A DNA stretch of 64,000 bases from Actinernus sp. WN-2022 (taxonomy: Eukaryota; Cnidaria; Anthozoa; Actiniaria; Actinernidae): contig JAOWCC010001589.1 in NCBI GenBank assembly GCA_030867875.1, positions 149,331,745 to 149,395,744 on the forward strand, in the 5' to 3' direction. The stretch's first letter is position 1. Every line of letters starts with the position of its first letter. A program made the translations under genes and the position numbers. Shown one piece after another: positions 1 to 10,870 of this stretch. Below the pieces are notes generated by a model. That model ran no database searches. It was not told the origin of the DNA and saw only the letters and a list, made by a program, of their open reading frames with translations.

Positions 1-250
1 TTGTTGTGTTGTGTTATATAATGTTCAGCAAACTTAGCTCGGTTGCTGGCATATATCAAAGTCAAATAAAATACATCTAGCTGTTGTATACTGGCTCTTG
101 GTGGGGCCAAATTAACAGGAAGGGCCAAATTGGAAATTAATGGCGTCAATTCAGAAAATGCAAGGCCCAAATCAGTACCATCCGGACCTGTTTTTTGGCC
201 TACCTTGTTGAAAACGGCCCAAACATGGGCTAAATTAGCCAATTTGGCTT

Positions 251-815
251 TTGGGGTCCAATCTGCTCTTTTCATTTTACAGTGTACTGTCCAATAATAC
301 CTTTTCAGGCTCAGTTAAGGTAAAATCAGCCAAATGTCCACTATCACTATACTTATCTTTTTCAAATCTTTCCAGCGCTCTAAGGTATTTGGAGTCAGTT
401 GGTGTTGGTACTTGTGTTTGTAGCGAGGCGGCTAAAGGAGCGACTGGAACTCGCTGAGTAGGAATGAGACCAGTGGCCACATTGGCCGCAGCTAAAGCAC
501 TTGTCTGTTTGTTGAGGCTGGTGCTGGAACTGACGAAAGAGCTAAAAATTAGGAAGAAGTGAACTCAAATTGTACTCTGTTGCCTTTGAAGTCGAAGGTG
601 CTGGCAGCTTTGGTTTCAATTTTCAGTTTCTTGATCTGGGACTGAGGCAGAAGTGCCTGGCGGTCAAGTTTTCTTTTAAATTCTGAAAACTTTCAATCAA
701 GAAGAATGGAGATGAGTGATACGGTGTCCGCATTAGATAAACCGGTAGATTCAGTAGATTGAAGCTGTAAGAGAGGGTTTCTTGTAGTAGTTTCTTCTTC
801 ATCCGAGTGAGACAT
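251..815 (-). pseudogene. Gag-like ORF remnant of a retroelement
   Basis: Reading leftwards from the ATG at 815 there is an acidic start (MSHSDEEETTTRN), a region resembling the N-terminal part of DIRS-type gag proteins (KLKIETKAASTFDFKGN then QFEF), and after a stop near 690 and frame changes near 560-480 a further open stretch (277-480). The resemblance to the gag-like proteins of the DIRS elements elsewhere in this window is by pattern only (basic/acidic, a 'F-KGN-QFEF' segment). No zinc knuckle, reverse transcriptase or recombinase follows to the left before the window ends, so this is a fragment or runs off the edge. An unrelated low-complexity host ORF is possible. Confidence 0.4.
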
Positions 816-1500
816 TAAGATACCTTCGAGTGGTTAACAACTAACCGAGATATAACTGCATAATTACTAATACTCCCTAGAGTATTACATAATCTTGACA
901 CATAAGCATACCAGTGGGTATTCAATACCGTTAGAAAATAGTTATACATGTAGTTTCTTTGAGGCTTCCAAATGTCATTCTTCTACGCTCACGTGTTTAA
1001 TTTTTTTCTCGTCAGTTTTTTTTTCAAGTGTGTGTATCAATTATGAAAAATGTATAAATATAATAGTTTAGTTTTTATTAATGTATAAATTGTAATAATC
1101 TCTATAGTATATATATGTAATAAAATATGTATGTAGACTGACAAACATAATAAATTACAAAATTGCAAAAAGAAGTAGAAAATTTTCGATATCCCTCCTG
1201 GACTTTCATACTGACTCTATCTCGTCCTTTACTTTTTTTCAATTTGTTAGGAATTTCCAGTTGGAAAAATCATTCCTTTTTCTTCTACTTTTTACAGAAT
1301 TCGAAAATATCAATTATTTTTCGAGTTATAATATGTTCTTCTAATCATATAATTCGAATGTCCCGCTTCTTAATTACTGCGCTTTAGTTGCTATGGAAAC
1401 GGGAAGTGTTTATTTTCAAAAACCGCTCGAAAACTGCATCAAAAAAGGTGGAATTGCCATTGAAATATACTGAAAAGTATATATAGGAGTCTGGATACTA
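816..1500. other. AT-rich stretch, no gene seen
   Basis: Very AT-rich with short homopolymer runs. One ORF of about 74 codons (1163-1387) looks like translated low-complexity DNA (Phe/Ile/Ser rich). I see no recognisable domain, repeat unit or RNA gene. It may hold the 5' flank of the Mutator-like gene that starts after 1500. Confidence 0.4.
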
Positions 1501-1564
1501 GTTTCAGGTCCTAGGCAATGTCCAATTTGGACCCTGTCTAACACTCTTTTCCATACACTCTCTC

Positions 1565-2736
1565 TTGCTCACTTCGGTTTCAAATTTATACGGTATTCTT
1601 TCTACTATTACTTTCGTTCTCGGTGAGAACGAAAGCGAATTGACAGCACATGGAAGGAATTTTGAAGAGAACTGTGGTTCTAACTGCCCGGATGACTCCG
1701 TTGTCATCGAAAACCACGTTTCAAGTCTTGAAGAAGGAGGTTCTGCTACAGATTCTTCAGTAAGTGAGGTCTACGAGAGGAGATTGACCGCATCTGAGCG
1801 GAAACTGGTGAGCTCGAGTGATTCTAACACTGACGGCAAAACCACAACGAGGCAGGGTATACGTGACTTTTCAAAACCGTATGTAGAGGATCCAGATCCA
1901 GGCTATCGCTTTATTCACCTCTCTAATGTACAGAGAACATTTCAAGAGGGCCATAAGTGCAAAGATGCGGATGTGCTATTAATCGAGGATCAGGAAAAAC
2001 GGTATGGTCAAAGTGCCTTGTTCTCACTTCAGTGTTCCAAGTGTAAGAAAAAAAGGTTCTTACAAACTTCAAAATCAGCCGGGGGTTCATGGAATCCAAA
2101 ACATGCCACGGGCATAAACAGAAGGCATGGCAACCATCTGTGAGATATTGAATATGCCTCAACCAATGTCAACACAAGTATGAAATGACCACACCAATGC
2201 TTTATATGAGGCACATAAAATGGCAGTTGAAGATCATTTGGATTCCTTGAGAGCAAGGCTTCGTCAAAAACTAAAAGTGGACAATCCCTCCATAACTGAT
2301 GACGAGATCATTGATATAGCTGTCATATATGATGGAACTTGGTCAAAGCGAGGCACACAACGGGTTTGGTTTTGTCCTCTCTGTTGAAGTACTTGATTAC
2401 GGCTTCAAGTCAAAACTTTGCTGGGAGTGTAGTAATCAGAAATTTGACGAGGATTCTGATGAGTATAGACAGTGGTACGAAAGCCACAAAGCTGACTGTT
2501 CTGAACATTTTGATGGCAGCAGTGGAAACATGGAGGTTGCAATTGCTCAAGATGTATGGAGGCACTCATCTGAATTTCTGAATAACTTCTGTTACAAGTA
2601 CATGGTGTGTGATGGCGACTCAAGGGCATATACAGCTGTGTTGGATGTTTACGTCTGTTGTGATACATGTGCACATTATGAAAGACTGGATAGACAGGGT
2701 AAGGAGTATAAAGCATGGATTTTGACTGATGCCTAC
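1565..2736 (+). pseudogene. Mutator-like DDE transposase, 5' part (split)
   Basis: The N-terminal half of a Mutator-like transposase of the type common in cnidarian and other metazoan genomes. It starts with a low-complexity acidic region, then a cysteine pair (LQCSKCKKK, about 2030), a degenerate stretch with a stop at 2141-2143, the first catalytic Asp in YDGTWSKRG (codon 2331-2333), a frameshift near 2370, a Cys-rich segment (CWECSNQK), a segment with DCSEHFDGSSGNME, and the second catalytic Asp in CDGDSRAY (codon 2611-2613). The frame runs into a foreign element at 2737. The remainder, with the catalytic Glu, resumes at 8477. Dead by frameshift, stop and insertion. Family assignment rests on motif order and spacing. 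Confidence 0.8.
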
Positions 2737-2822
2737 TTAGCCTACGTGTAGCCGTTACCCACCAAAAATCGGAGGGAACGTGTACGAAACTGCGGCACTA
2801 ATCGTGTTATGTGACGTCAGAG
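2737..2822 (+). repeat. Left terminal inverted repeat
   Basis: 86 bp, matching the reverse complement of 8391-8476 at all but one position. Contains a palindromic TGACGTCA-like word near its inner end. The first bases are TTAGCCTACG. Confidence 0.92.
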
Positions 2823-2965
2823 AAATAAATTTGAATAAATTATTTTGACCGCTGACCTTTAGGTTTGTAAGCGCAAGCTGTGCTTGTTTACCTTTTCCCC
2901 CGCGAATTAGTTCACACCCGTATTCCCGGTGTATTAAGTCTAAAATCTCTGCAATTTGCAAGTTA

Positions 2966-5900
2966 ATGTCCAGCTTCAAGTGTATTATGTGCCTGAGAGA
3001 AATACCGAAAGCTTGGGAGCGATCTCTGGTTGAAAGTAAGAAAAAATCCACTGCTTTTGATGTGAAAAGTGAACTCGCGGCTCTTGATTTTGTTGTATAC
3101 GCGACCAGTGATTACATCTGCAGGCACTGTAATGTACTTCTAAAGAAGAGAACGAAGGATTCAGCGGGCATGAAGGCAGTGGACTGACTACTACTGAGCC
3201 TGTACTGCCTTTGCATGCTTCTACCCCTGTCAAAGATAGGACGAACTTTACTCAAAGTTTGCAAGCCTCCTTTCAGCATTTGACTCATAGTTTACAAACT
3301 CCCGCTCAGCATTTCACTCAAAGTTTACAAGCTCCCGATCAGCCTTCTCCCACCACTGTAAAAGTGCGCATAGATTGGCTCTCGAATCATTTGGAGAGGA
3401 AAGTACCTGAGCAGCTAGAATCGCTTGGAAAAATGCTAATACGTGGTACATATAAGCAGATAGCCAATGCTGCATGGCGCTCTCCAAATTTAAGGAAAGA
3501 GCTCCAACTTCTTGTCTTAAAGCAAATTGACAAAGAGTGTACACAGATGTGTTCCAAGAAGGAGCCAAGTTGTGTTCGGTCTCCAGACAAGAAGAAACTA
3601 TTAAAATTTTCCTTCGAAAAATTTAACACAGAAATATCTTCTAGAGCGCCCTTGCTCCATGCTGTTCTTCATGTTAGTTGTGTCCGCAGCAGACGCATGG
3701 ACAGTGACCCTGTGTGGAAACAGGCTGCTGGGATGGCAGCTGTCATATGTCTGAGAAACCGGTCACCATATATGAACGGTGTGCAGCTTTTAATAAGCAT
3801 ATTTGGATATCACTCCAACTGGATGGTGAGAACTGCATGTTGATTGTGTTTAAAATATTATATGCAATTATTAAACTTTAAAGTATGTGAAAAGTATATG
3901 ATCCTGAACATCACAAAAAATATATTTAGGCTTTTAATACATGTATGTACATGTATCTAATAGTGCCTGAATAGTTATATTTATTTAGGTTTTTTTCTCC
4001 CCATGCATTTTTCAGTTGGGTATAACATTGGTGCTTATACTCTTGTTCATCATGAAAAGAGAGTTGGCCAAAAAATGGAAGGAGCTGCAGAATAACCATT
4101 TGTGTACTACATGTATGTGTAGCTTAAAGCATTACCCACAGTCCTATGCTATTATGTCAGTGAAGTATGTCAGTAATGATTAGATGTGAGTACCAATATG
4201 TAGTGGGTTACCATAAATAACAGCTATTTTCTCTAATTTCTAGGCTACAATGAGAAGACTGAGCCCCTTACGTCTGATGACGTCTCATACCCATTTGTAT
4301 TCCAAACTTGATGAGTTTGGAAAGGATTATAATTGGTCCATAAAGCAGATGGTTGCTAATGAGTGTTTATATCTTGGCCTGAATCAGCCTACCATTTGTA
4401 CTTCTTCTTCAACTGATGTAATCCCAGATGACATCAATTTGCCTGCAAACTCTGCCATTCCCAGTGATGACAATGCTTTGGACACGTGTGCAGTAGGTCA
4501 ACATAACAATCAAGTTATTATCAAACCAGATAAGGGGAGAAAGTTAACTTTCGATAATTTTGATATTCGACAGGAAGTGCACCACATGACTGAACAAAAT
4601 CAAAATAAAGACAAACACTATGTGTCAGTTATGAGTACTGAAAACAGAATAAGTGGTGCTCACCTCAGCAAAGAAATACCTTTTGGGGGTATTCTGACTA
4701 TGGAGAATGGGCAGTGTGTACCAAATCATGTAGATCACCAAAAGCAGAGAAACAATTTCGTAGTGTTGGTTTCAAGAATAATCACAGCTAATATCCTGTG
4801 TCTTAAACATCTTGAAAGAGTAACTGTGAAACACATCCCCCATCAATATCAAGTGGAGACAGCTCAAGCAACTGAAACAGTAAATGGTCTAATAGTTTTA
4901 TTTATTATATGGACAGGGTAATTTACCGAGAACTAAAACACCCATACATGTATTTTCCATATTTCACTCACTCAGTGGAGTAAAATGTGGAAAATATGCC
5001 ACTCAAGTCCTGGATGTAAAGTTTGCTCTGAAGTTCTTTTTGCACATGAGCATGGATGAGAATTAATTTCAAGTTGTCCATATAATAAAAAGACTCACTC
5101 ATGAAAATTGATATTGTTTTTCCACTCGAAGATAATCTTCATGGCACCATGCATACCGCCTATATATTGCATGTACAGTTAAGTATTGTGTTCATACAGG
5201 TTCAAGAGCGTTTAGAAGGTCTTAATTTTGAAATTGCTGATTGGCATGCCAGCAATAAATTTCTTCAGGTTAATATCCAATCACAATGCTGGAGTATATC
5301 AGGAAACTGGGATAGAGTAGCAATATTGATCAGACTGAAAGATCTTTGTTAATACAGGGTAGTAGACCTTTCTTGTGATACATGTACATGTAGAGTACTG
5401 TAGGGTTAACTTTAATACAATATAATTTATCATTTCAGTCTAAGCTTCTCTCTTAGTCTACTGCATGTACATATTTAGCCCCTACCCACCTTAGTACATG
5501 TAGCTACCCTAATAATATTTATTTAATTTGTTTATTCCTCAGCTTGAATTTGATCATTTGTATACTGCTGCCTCCTCAAGGGATAAATGCACACTTTACA
5601 GTGATCGCAATCTAATCAACAGACGAAATGTCAAGGCCCGAGTTGACTCCGCTGTCAAGCAAGATCACAGTTTCTTTGAATTGTGCCTGAAAGCAAGAGT
5701 GATTGCTGCAGCATTGAAAATAATGAAGCTTGGTTCAGTTGATGATAACAGCAATGATGTACCAAAGGCACAAGAGTCCAAGGCTTCACAAAAGGAATAT
5801 CTTTCTAAGCTAGCAGATCAAATTGTAGATGAATATGCTCTTGACACAACTCGCAATGAAGAACTTCCTAAGAGCCTTGCAGAGCTGGATGTTGGAGAAG

Positions 5901-6601
5901 ATAAAGAGAAATCAAACAGCCAAGAAAAAAAACAAGAATCAGAGGAGGATGACATGCTGTCTTATCAGAAGGCTCTAATGGAATATGGCCTTCTTCTTCA
6001 CAATTTCAAAGATGCAATAAGTGAGGGAGATGGTGAACGAATCATAGGCTGTTGGAAATTCTTCCTTCTTCACCTCAGAAATAGTAAGAGCAGAACAAAG
6101 TATGCACTAGAAGCACTGTACCTGATGTTTCAAGCTAATGCCCTTTTAAGTCCCAAGGCAGGACATGAATTAATATGGAATCGTTCAGTAAAGTTACGGA
6201 ACTGTAGAGGAGGGAACATACCTCTGGATCTCCAGTTGGAGTTTTTCAATAGGCTGTTGAAAGATGCGGTGAAGCAACTTGGACCAAATGCCACTCAGAA
6301 GTCTATGGACAGAATTTGCAGGTCTATTTCTGTCACAAAGGATCTAATGGACCGGTTTGATGTGGAATTGCATATTCTAAAGCGCTCTGGTAAGCATGTT
6401 GCAAAATCTGCAGAACAAGACTTAAAGAAGATAGTACAAGAACTAGTTCAACAGATGGCTATGCAGTTTACACTTGGAAGAAGGTATCAGCATTATCATG
6501 GCATCCAGTCTAGTTTCCTGTATGACTTTGATATCCAAGACATGCACAAGTGGATCAATAAGCATAGGAAATACATTGACATAAGTAGGAGGGCACGTTA
6601 A
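2966..6601 (+). CDS. DUF6589-type transposon protein, spliced, damaged
   Basis: Several collinear open segments look like exons of one gene. Segment 2966-3187 has an N-terminal metal-binding-like pair (CIMC and CRHC). A one-base frameshift near 3150-3185 leads into 3190-3826, with a repeated SLQ-rich linker and a helical domain. A donor-like ATG/GTGAGA at 3826 precedes an acceptor-like TTTTCAG near 4015. Segment 4244-4920 contains KPDKGRKLTFDNFD and the STENRISGAHLS motif. A small exon (about 5200-5268) follows CATACAG and encodes EIADWHASNK. Segment 5544-6601 follows TTCCTCAG and has the family's C-terminal region, including LLHNFKDAISEGDGERI, LIWNRSVK and GNIPLDLQLEFFNR. I recognise this domain order as DUF6589, found in cnidarian mobile elements. 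The catalytic function is not proven; transposase is the likely role. The middle (4921-5190) is degraded. Confidence 0.72.
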
Positions 6602-6709
6602 CTAGTAAAACAAAGCAACATGTTGTGTTAATACAATTACTTTTGGAACAACAGTATTCCTACAATAGCATGATCTAAAATGGCTACATGCAGGCTGTAA
6701 TTTAGTGCA

Positions 6710-6870
6710 CAATAGAAGTTTTGCAGCATCATGTGATGGCAGCCATGTTGGATGGCAGGAACAATAGAATGTTATTCCTTTGAGATTTAATTTTTCACAT
6801 GATTAAACAAATTTCATTGTTCCTGCCACCAACATGGCTGCCATCACATGATGGTACAAAACTTCTATAG
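6710..6870. repeat. Foldback/MITE hairpin inside the DUF6589 element
   Basis: Two inverted arms of about 57 bp (roughly 6710-6768 and 6816-6870) share AATAGAAGTTTTG, CATCATGTGATGGCAGCCAT and the GGCAGGAACAAT block, separated by a short AT-rich loop. They lie just 3' of the DUF6589 stop codon. Probably a small nonautonomous insertion. Confidence 0.7.
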
Positions 6871-7289
6871 TAATTTAGGCTCTCAGTGACAACTGGAGTG
6901 GAATAATTTGTAATTGATTTCTTTGGTTTCACAGCAAAAAGTGCCAAGAGCATAACAAATATTTTCTGGGTGTAGTTTTGAATGTGGACATCTCATACAA
7001 CATGTAAGGCCTACATGTATTCAAGCAAAATCGTATGTGGGGTTGTCAACTGCTGCAAGCCTATTGTTTTCGCTACAGTTCTTACGCGGACCATTACTTA
7101 AGTTGAGCAGATTTTTTCAATGTGACAGACAGACAGACATTGATTATTTATTGGTACTTTGTAAAAATACTTTTACATGAGTGGGAGTCCAATAATAATA
7201 GTAGGCAGTGCCTTTTTTCTCTTTTGGAAGCAATCATAAATATATTTCAAAATTATTAGTTTTCTTGGTGGATTTATCAGTAGCCTAAA

Positions 7290-7650
7290 TTGCTTGTCAG
7301 CAGCAGCAGTTTTTTTTCAGGTCTTGTTTGGCTACAGTAAATGAACCACAGGCACTATATATATTTTGTCCATCGATTTCAAATATAAATCTGCTTAACT
7401 TTTTCCCAGACTTGTTGAAAACGAGAGCCTTAGTTTTATCTGTGTTGACTTGGCTGCATACTATTGTTAGTACAGTAATCTTGAAATTTGTGTAAACATT
7501 TTTGTAGACCTTCTGCCGATTGGGACATAATCAAGTCATTGGCATATAGTAAGCAATCGATGGGTCTATTATCAAGATATACTGCTTTAAATTGCTCGGA
7601 GAGGTTGTGTATAGATCGATTAAATAATTAGGTGTAGTTCCAGAAAATAT
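7290..7650 (-). pseudogene. LINE reverse-transcriptase scrap
   Basis: Read leftwards from about 7590, the translation shows a decayed catalytic box (LLYANDLIMSQSAEGLQK, with Asn in place of the first Asp of YADDL), then after a frameshift NTDKTKALVFNKSGKKLS, the usual continuation in RTE/CR1-type LINE reverse transcriptases. No intact ORF. It sits where the helicase gene would be expected to continue, so it is probably nested inside the DUF6589 element. Confidence 0.6.
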
Positions 7651-7669
7651 CCATAATCCCCCCCCCAAC

Positions 7670-7805
7670 AGAAAGGGCTGGAAATTGGGGGGGGGGGGGG
7701 GGGGGGGGGCTCCAAATTTACAGTAATTTGGAGGCCCATCTCGGAAGATCCAGGAGGTCAAAGAACAAATCCCTTCTGTGTTTTTTTTTGGGGGGGGGGG
7801 ATTTT
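7670..7805. repeat. Long G tracts (low complexity)
   Basis: A G run of about 24 nt near 7688-7710 and a second of about 10 nt near 7791-7800, with T- and C-rich neighbours. Potential G-quadruplex former and likely sequencing or assembly weak spot. Confidence 0.8.
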
Positions 7806-7867
7806 CTAGAACTACACAAAATCAATTTAGGCTAAATTATTAGCAATACTTTTCAGAAAGCTGCTAG

Positions 7868-8260
7868 CTACTGGGTATAATGGCCGTCCATTACCTTCTC
7901 CATCACTATTTCATCCGATTCCTCAGTTAGTACAACAGCAGAGACAGCGTTAGACCCTAATCCATTTAGGTACTGAACCTGGTCTTCCATTATTGCCTTC
8001 AACGGCGAAATAATAAAAATGGTGAAGGGTTTCTTCAAAAGAAGGGTGGCGATCACTGGGATTGATTGGTATATAAATGACTTCCCGTATCCTGTTGGAA
8101 GGCTTACGAAAACATCGTTTCCATCAAAAAATGCATTGATTGCCTGCTCCTGCTCTTGGTGTAGATTCATGATACCAAAAGGTTTCGAAACTTTGCCTAG
8201 AACTGCGTTGAATTCACTTTTGTTGGTATCAACGGGAAGGGTTCTCAATTCATCCACCAT
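7868..8260 (-). pseudogene. RecQ-like DNA helicase, N-terminal fragment
   Basis: 131 codons from ATG at 8260. The order matches the start of a RecQ-family superfamily II helicase: an upstream Q-motif-like segment (FGIMNLHQEQEQAINAFF), Walker A (SLPTGYGKSF), then motif Ia (IFIISPLKAIMEDQV). The DEAH-type motif II and everything C-terminal are missing; poly-G and LINE debris follow. Oriented against the DUF6589 gene, ending about 130 bp inside the right TIR. Helicases of this kind are carried by several eukaryotic DNA transposons, so the gene is better read as transposon cargo than as a host RecQ. Non-functional as it stands unless spliced to exons I cannot see. Confidence 0.8.
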
Positions 8261-8390
8261 TTTGATTTCTCATTGATCCTTGCTTTGGCACGAAAGCGAG
8301 GCAGTAAGCAGTTTCAGCCAATCAATGTTCGTGAAAGAACTACATATACACCATCCAATCAGAGATCATTACATATAACCTTGCTAAAGG

Positions 8391-8476
8391 CTCTGACGTC
8401 ACATAACACGATTAGTGCCGCAGTTTCGTAGACGTTCCCTCCGATTTTTGGTGGGTAACGGCTACACGTAGGCTAA
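8391..8476 (-). repeat. Right terminal inverted repeat
   Basis: Partner of 2737-2822, followed directly by the second copy of the TGCCTAC target duplication at 8477-8483. Confidence 0.92.
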
Positions 8477-9409
8477 TGCCTACTCTGCATGGAAGGTAGC
8501 TCATGAAGAGGAGAGTGTGGACTGTGACCGTGTCATAAAGCTTGACTGCATCGGTCATATGAAGACAAAAGGGAAACTAGCAGATGGAAAAGCAGTTGGA
8601 GGAAGATGGCAAATAGACTTTCAGATAAGACAATGAACAAGCTGCAAGAATACTATGGTAAAGCTATCCGCCGCGATGTAAACAAGAAGGTCAGATCAGA
8701 AAAACGTATTGATGAAAGCATTGTGAAGATGAAGGAAGCAATTTTGGCTATGCTTTATCACAGTACAATACTCCCAAACTCAGAGGTAAGGCACACATTC
8801 TGCCCTAAGGGAAAATAATCTTGGTGTGTATATCAAAGAACCAAGAAGGAAGTGGAACACCAAACCCATTACCTTGACCCTGTTTTCTTTGACTTTTTGG
8901 AACCAATATTTACACGCCTAAGTGAACGGTCATTACTTTTATGTTGTCTGCCAGGGTATTTACAGAATCACAACGAGAGTCTGAACAGTGTTGTTTGGAG
9001 AAAAGCTCACAAATTCAAAGGCCCCAAGGCAATTGAAATGGCAGCAATGTCTGCCGTAATGCAGTTTGACTGTGGGGCAAAGAGTCGTCAGAGGGTGGTG
9101 GAGGTGGCCGGAATACCCCATGGCCAACATTCAGAGGAATCAGGGAGGAAAAGAGATAGGAAGAGGTCAAATGGTGCAAGGAGGGAGGAAAGTGATCTAG
9201 AAAAGAAGAAAACGGTAGCACAAAGCAATGCAAAGCTTGTTCGAGAGCAAGATTCCCGAGAGAGAGAAGGAGGACCTTCATATGCCAGTGGGGCTTTCAA
9301 CGAAGGTCCTTTACAGATAGACATGAATCGTTCTCCTTGGACATTGTTTGCTTTTTTGAACTGCAAAAAGTACCAATACTCATTAATTAACCATAATGTT
9401 ATACACTAA
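8477..9409 (+). pseudogene. Mutator-like DDE transposase, 3' part
   Basis: Continues the transposase broken at 2736. The first segment reads through VDCDRVIKLDCIGHMKTKGK, the expected 'DC-GH-K' region after the second Asp. A frameshift near 8605 leads to MANRLSDKTMNKLQEYYG and a region with HTFCPKGK (C-P-G cluster). After a stop at 8816-8818 and a lost linker, the third catalytic residue lies in QNHNESLNSVVW (Glu codon 8975-8977). The C-terminus (from about 9120) is highly charged Lys/Arg/Glu. No zinc finger follows. Together with the 5' part it supplies all three D, D, E positions but in broken frames. Confidence 0.8.
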
Positions 9410-10190
9410 TACGATTGTTAATTTTCACCCTAGACTTTGTCAAAAACTGTGTTTACGGGTGTGGGAAAACTAAAAAGGCTATAACTCAAACACATTTTAA
9501 TGAAACTCTGTCAAATTTTCACAAGTTATTATCATGATAATGTTATTAAATCTAATGATGGCTTTTGCTTATATGTTAAAGAGTTTTGAAGTTTTCGTAT
9601 GTATAAATATTTCAGACAACAGGGTTTGATGTATGTATATAGTTTCTAGGCCATAACTTCATTTCCTTTGTAGTTATAAGGATTTTTCATGGAAACCTAT
9701 GTTTGTTGGTACTGTAGCTACAGGGGGTCCCGGTGCCCCACCGTAGCAGTCGTCGAGGCTGAAAAGCAAAATTTTATAAAATAGACATTATGTTACTTAA
9801 AAAAAGACGTTTACTAAATAAAAATGTATTTTATAGCTGGAAATATTATTTTCAAATGTTGACCAAAATTAGGGTTGAGAGTGACCTTAATTATCGCACC
9901 GACAAATTTGCTCAACGTTTTAAAATTATATTAATTAAAGTGTCGCAAAAAATTGTAATAAGGAACGTCAGCATTGCCATTTGTCACGCCAACATTTGTT
10001 TATAATTTTTTTTTATATTTAATGTTATCAATTCAATTTTAAAAGGCCGCAAGGACCACTGTTACGAAGAAAGGTATTGCCGGATCTGTGTTGATCAGGA
10101 TCAGCAGAAGCAGATTCTATATACCTCGTAAAATTCTTCAGCAGAGGAACCCCTAGCCGATTTTCTGTTAGACCAAGCTCGTGTTTCCTC
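9410..10190. other. No supported gene
   Basis: AT-rich. May include the 3' untranslated part of the Mutator-like element. A short CG-rich patch near 9725-9765 stands out. No repeat unit or domain recognised. Confidence 0.35.
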
Positions 10191-10424
10191 ATTGCTTTGA
10201 TTCCTACCGGGCCGTTTATCTGCATCGTCTATGGTGACATAGTTGCTGGGATGCTTCCAACCAGCAGCGGGAGGATTCCTACCGGGCCATTCATCTCCAT
10301 CGTCTCTGGTGACATCTTCTCTGGGATGTTTCCTACGAACATCGGGGGGATTCCTACATCTTCTCTGGTGCGGTTACTACGAGCAGGTGGAAGAGGTCGT
10401 ACATTAGTTACCCTTGTAAGTTAA
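10028..10424. repeat. 75-bp tandem repeat in an open frame
   Basis: A unit of about 75 bp starting GATTCCTACCGGGCC is present twice with a partial third copy (about 10198-10360). Because 75 is a multiple of three, the + frame (10197-10424) encodes a 25-residue repeat of the form IPTGPFI-IV-GDI--GM-PT. A GTAAGT donor-like site lies at about 10414. The - strand is also open over part of this (10028-10225). No known domain on either strand, so I cannot say which, if either, is coding. Confidence 0.5.
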
Positions 10425-10870
10425 TGGATTTCTCTAGACATATACTACGTTCACTCAGAATAAATACGTTTTAAAAATTCAGACCCCTATTTAAATTTGA
10501 ATTGATAATGTTGATGATAAAGGACAGCTGCGAAGGAGACTATCATTTTAGAATACTATTCATTTTTATTATCATGTTAGTATTATTTATACAATCTTGG
10601 TGCAAAGCAACCTAGCACTAACTGAGTATTAAAACAGAAACAGACAACGAGGAGTGTACAACTCATTAACTCGCTCGGGTTAGCAGACGCTAGGGTACGT
10701 TTTGGCTAAAAGCGAAACCAAAGTGGCTGGTTTCGCAGACTAACTCTGACCCTAAAGAAATACGGTGGTTTTAAGACTGTTCGATCCTTAGCAATGCTCG
10801 AGTCTATATTATCTCTCTAGTAACTTCTTTAGCTTTTTCTCATTTTGTTATATTTTCTCTTTCTATGTAT

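Larger units (their letters stand above)
2730..8483. mobile_element. 5.74-kb TIR DNA transposon (DUF6589 + RecQ), Academ-like
   Basis: Bounded by near-perfect 86-bp terminal inverted repeats (2737-2822 and 8391-8476; one mismatch) beginning TTAGCCTACGTGTAGCCG. The 7-bp flank TGCCTAC occurs at 2730-2736 and 8477-8483, a target-site duplication. Removing the element with one copy of the duplication rejoins the Mutator-like reading frame, which shows it is an insertion. Cargo: a spliced DUF6589-type gene on + and a RecQ-like helicase fragment on -, plus a LINE scrap and a foldback. DUF6589 together with a superfamily II helicase recalls helicase-encoding Academ-type elements; that name is inference. 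High TIR identity suggests recent insertion, although the cargo is damaged. Confidence 0.85.

Noticed and set aside
1163..1387. 74-codon + strand ORF
   Set aside because: Phe/Ile/Ser-rich translation of AT-rich DNA with no motif or repeat; typical of chance open frames here.
7531..7761. - strand ORF with a proline run
   Set aside because: The prolines come from the poly-G tract; the rest is LINE debris in the wrong frame.
9015..9366. Two - strand ORFs of about 90 codons
   Set aside because: Shadows of the charged C-terminal region of the Mutator-like gene on +.
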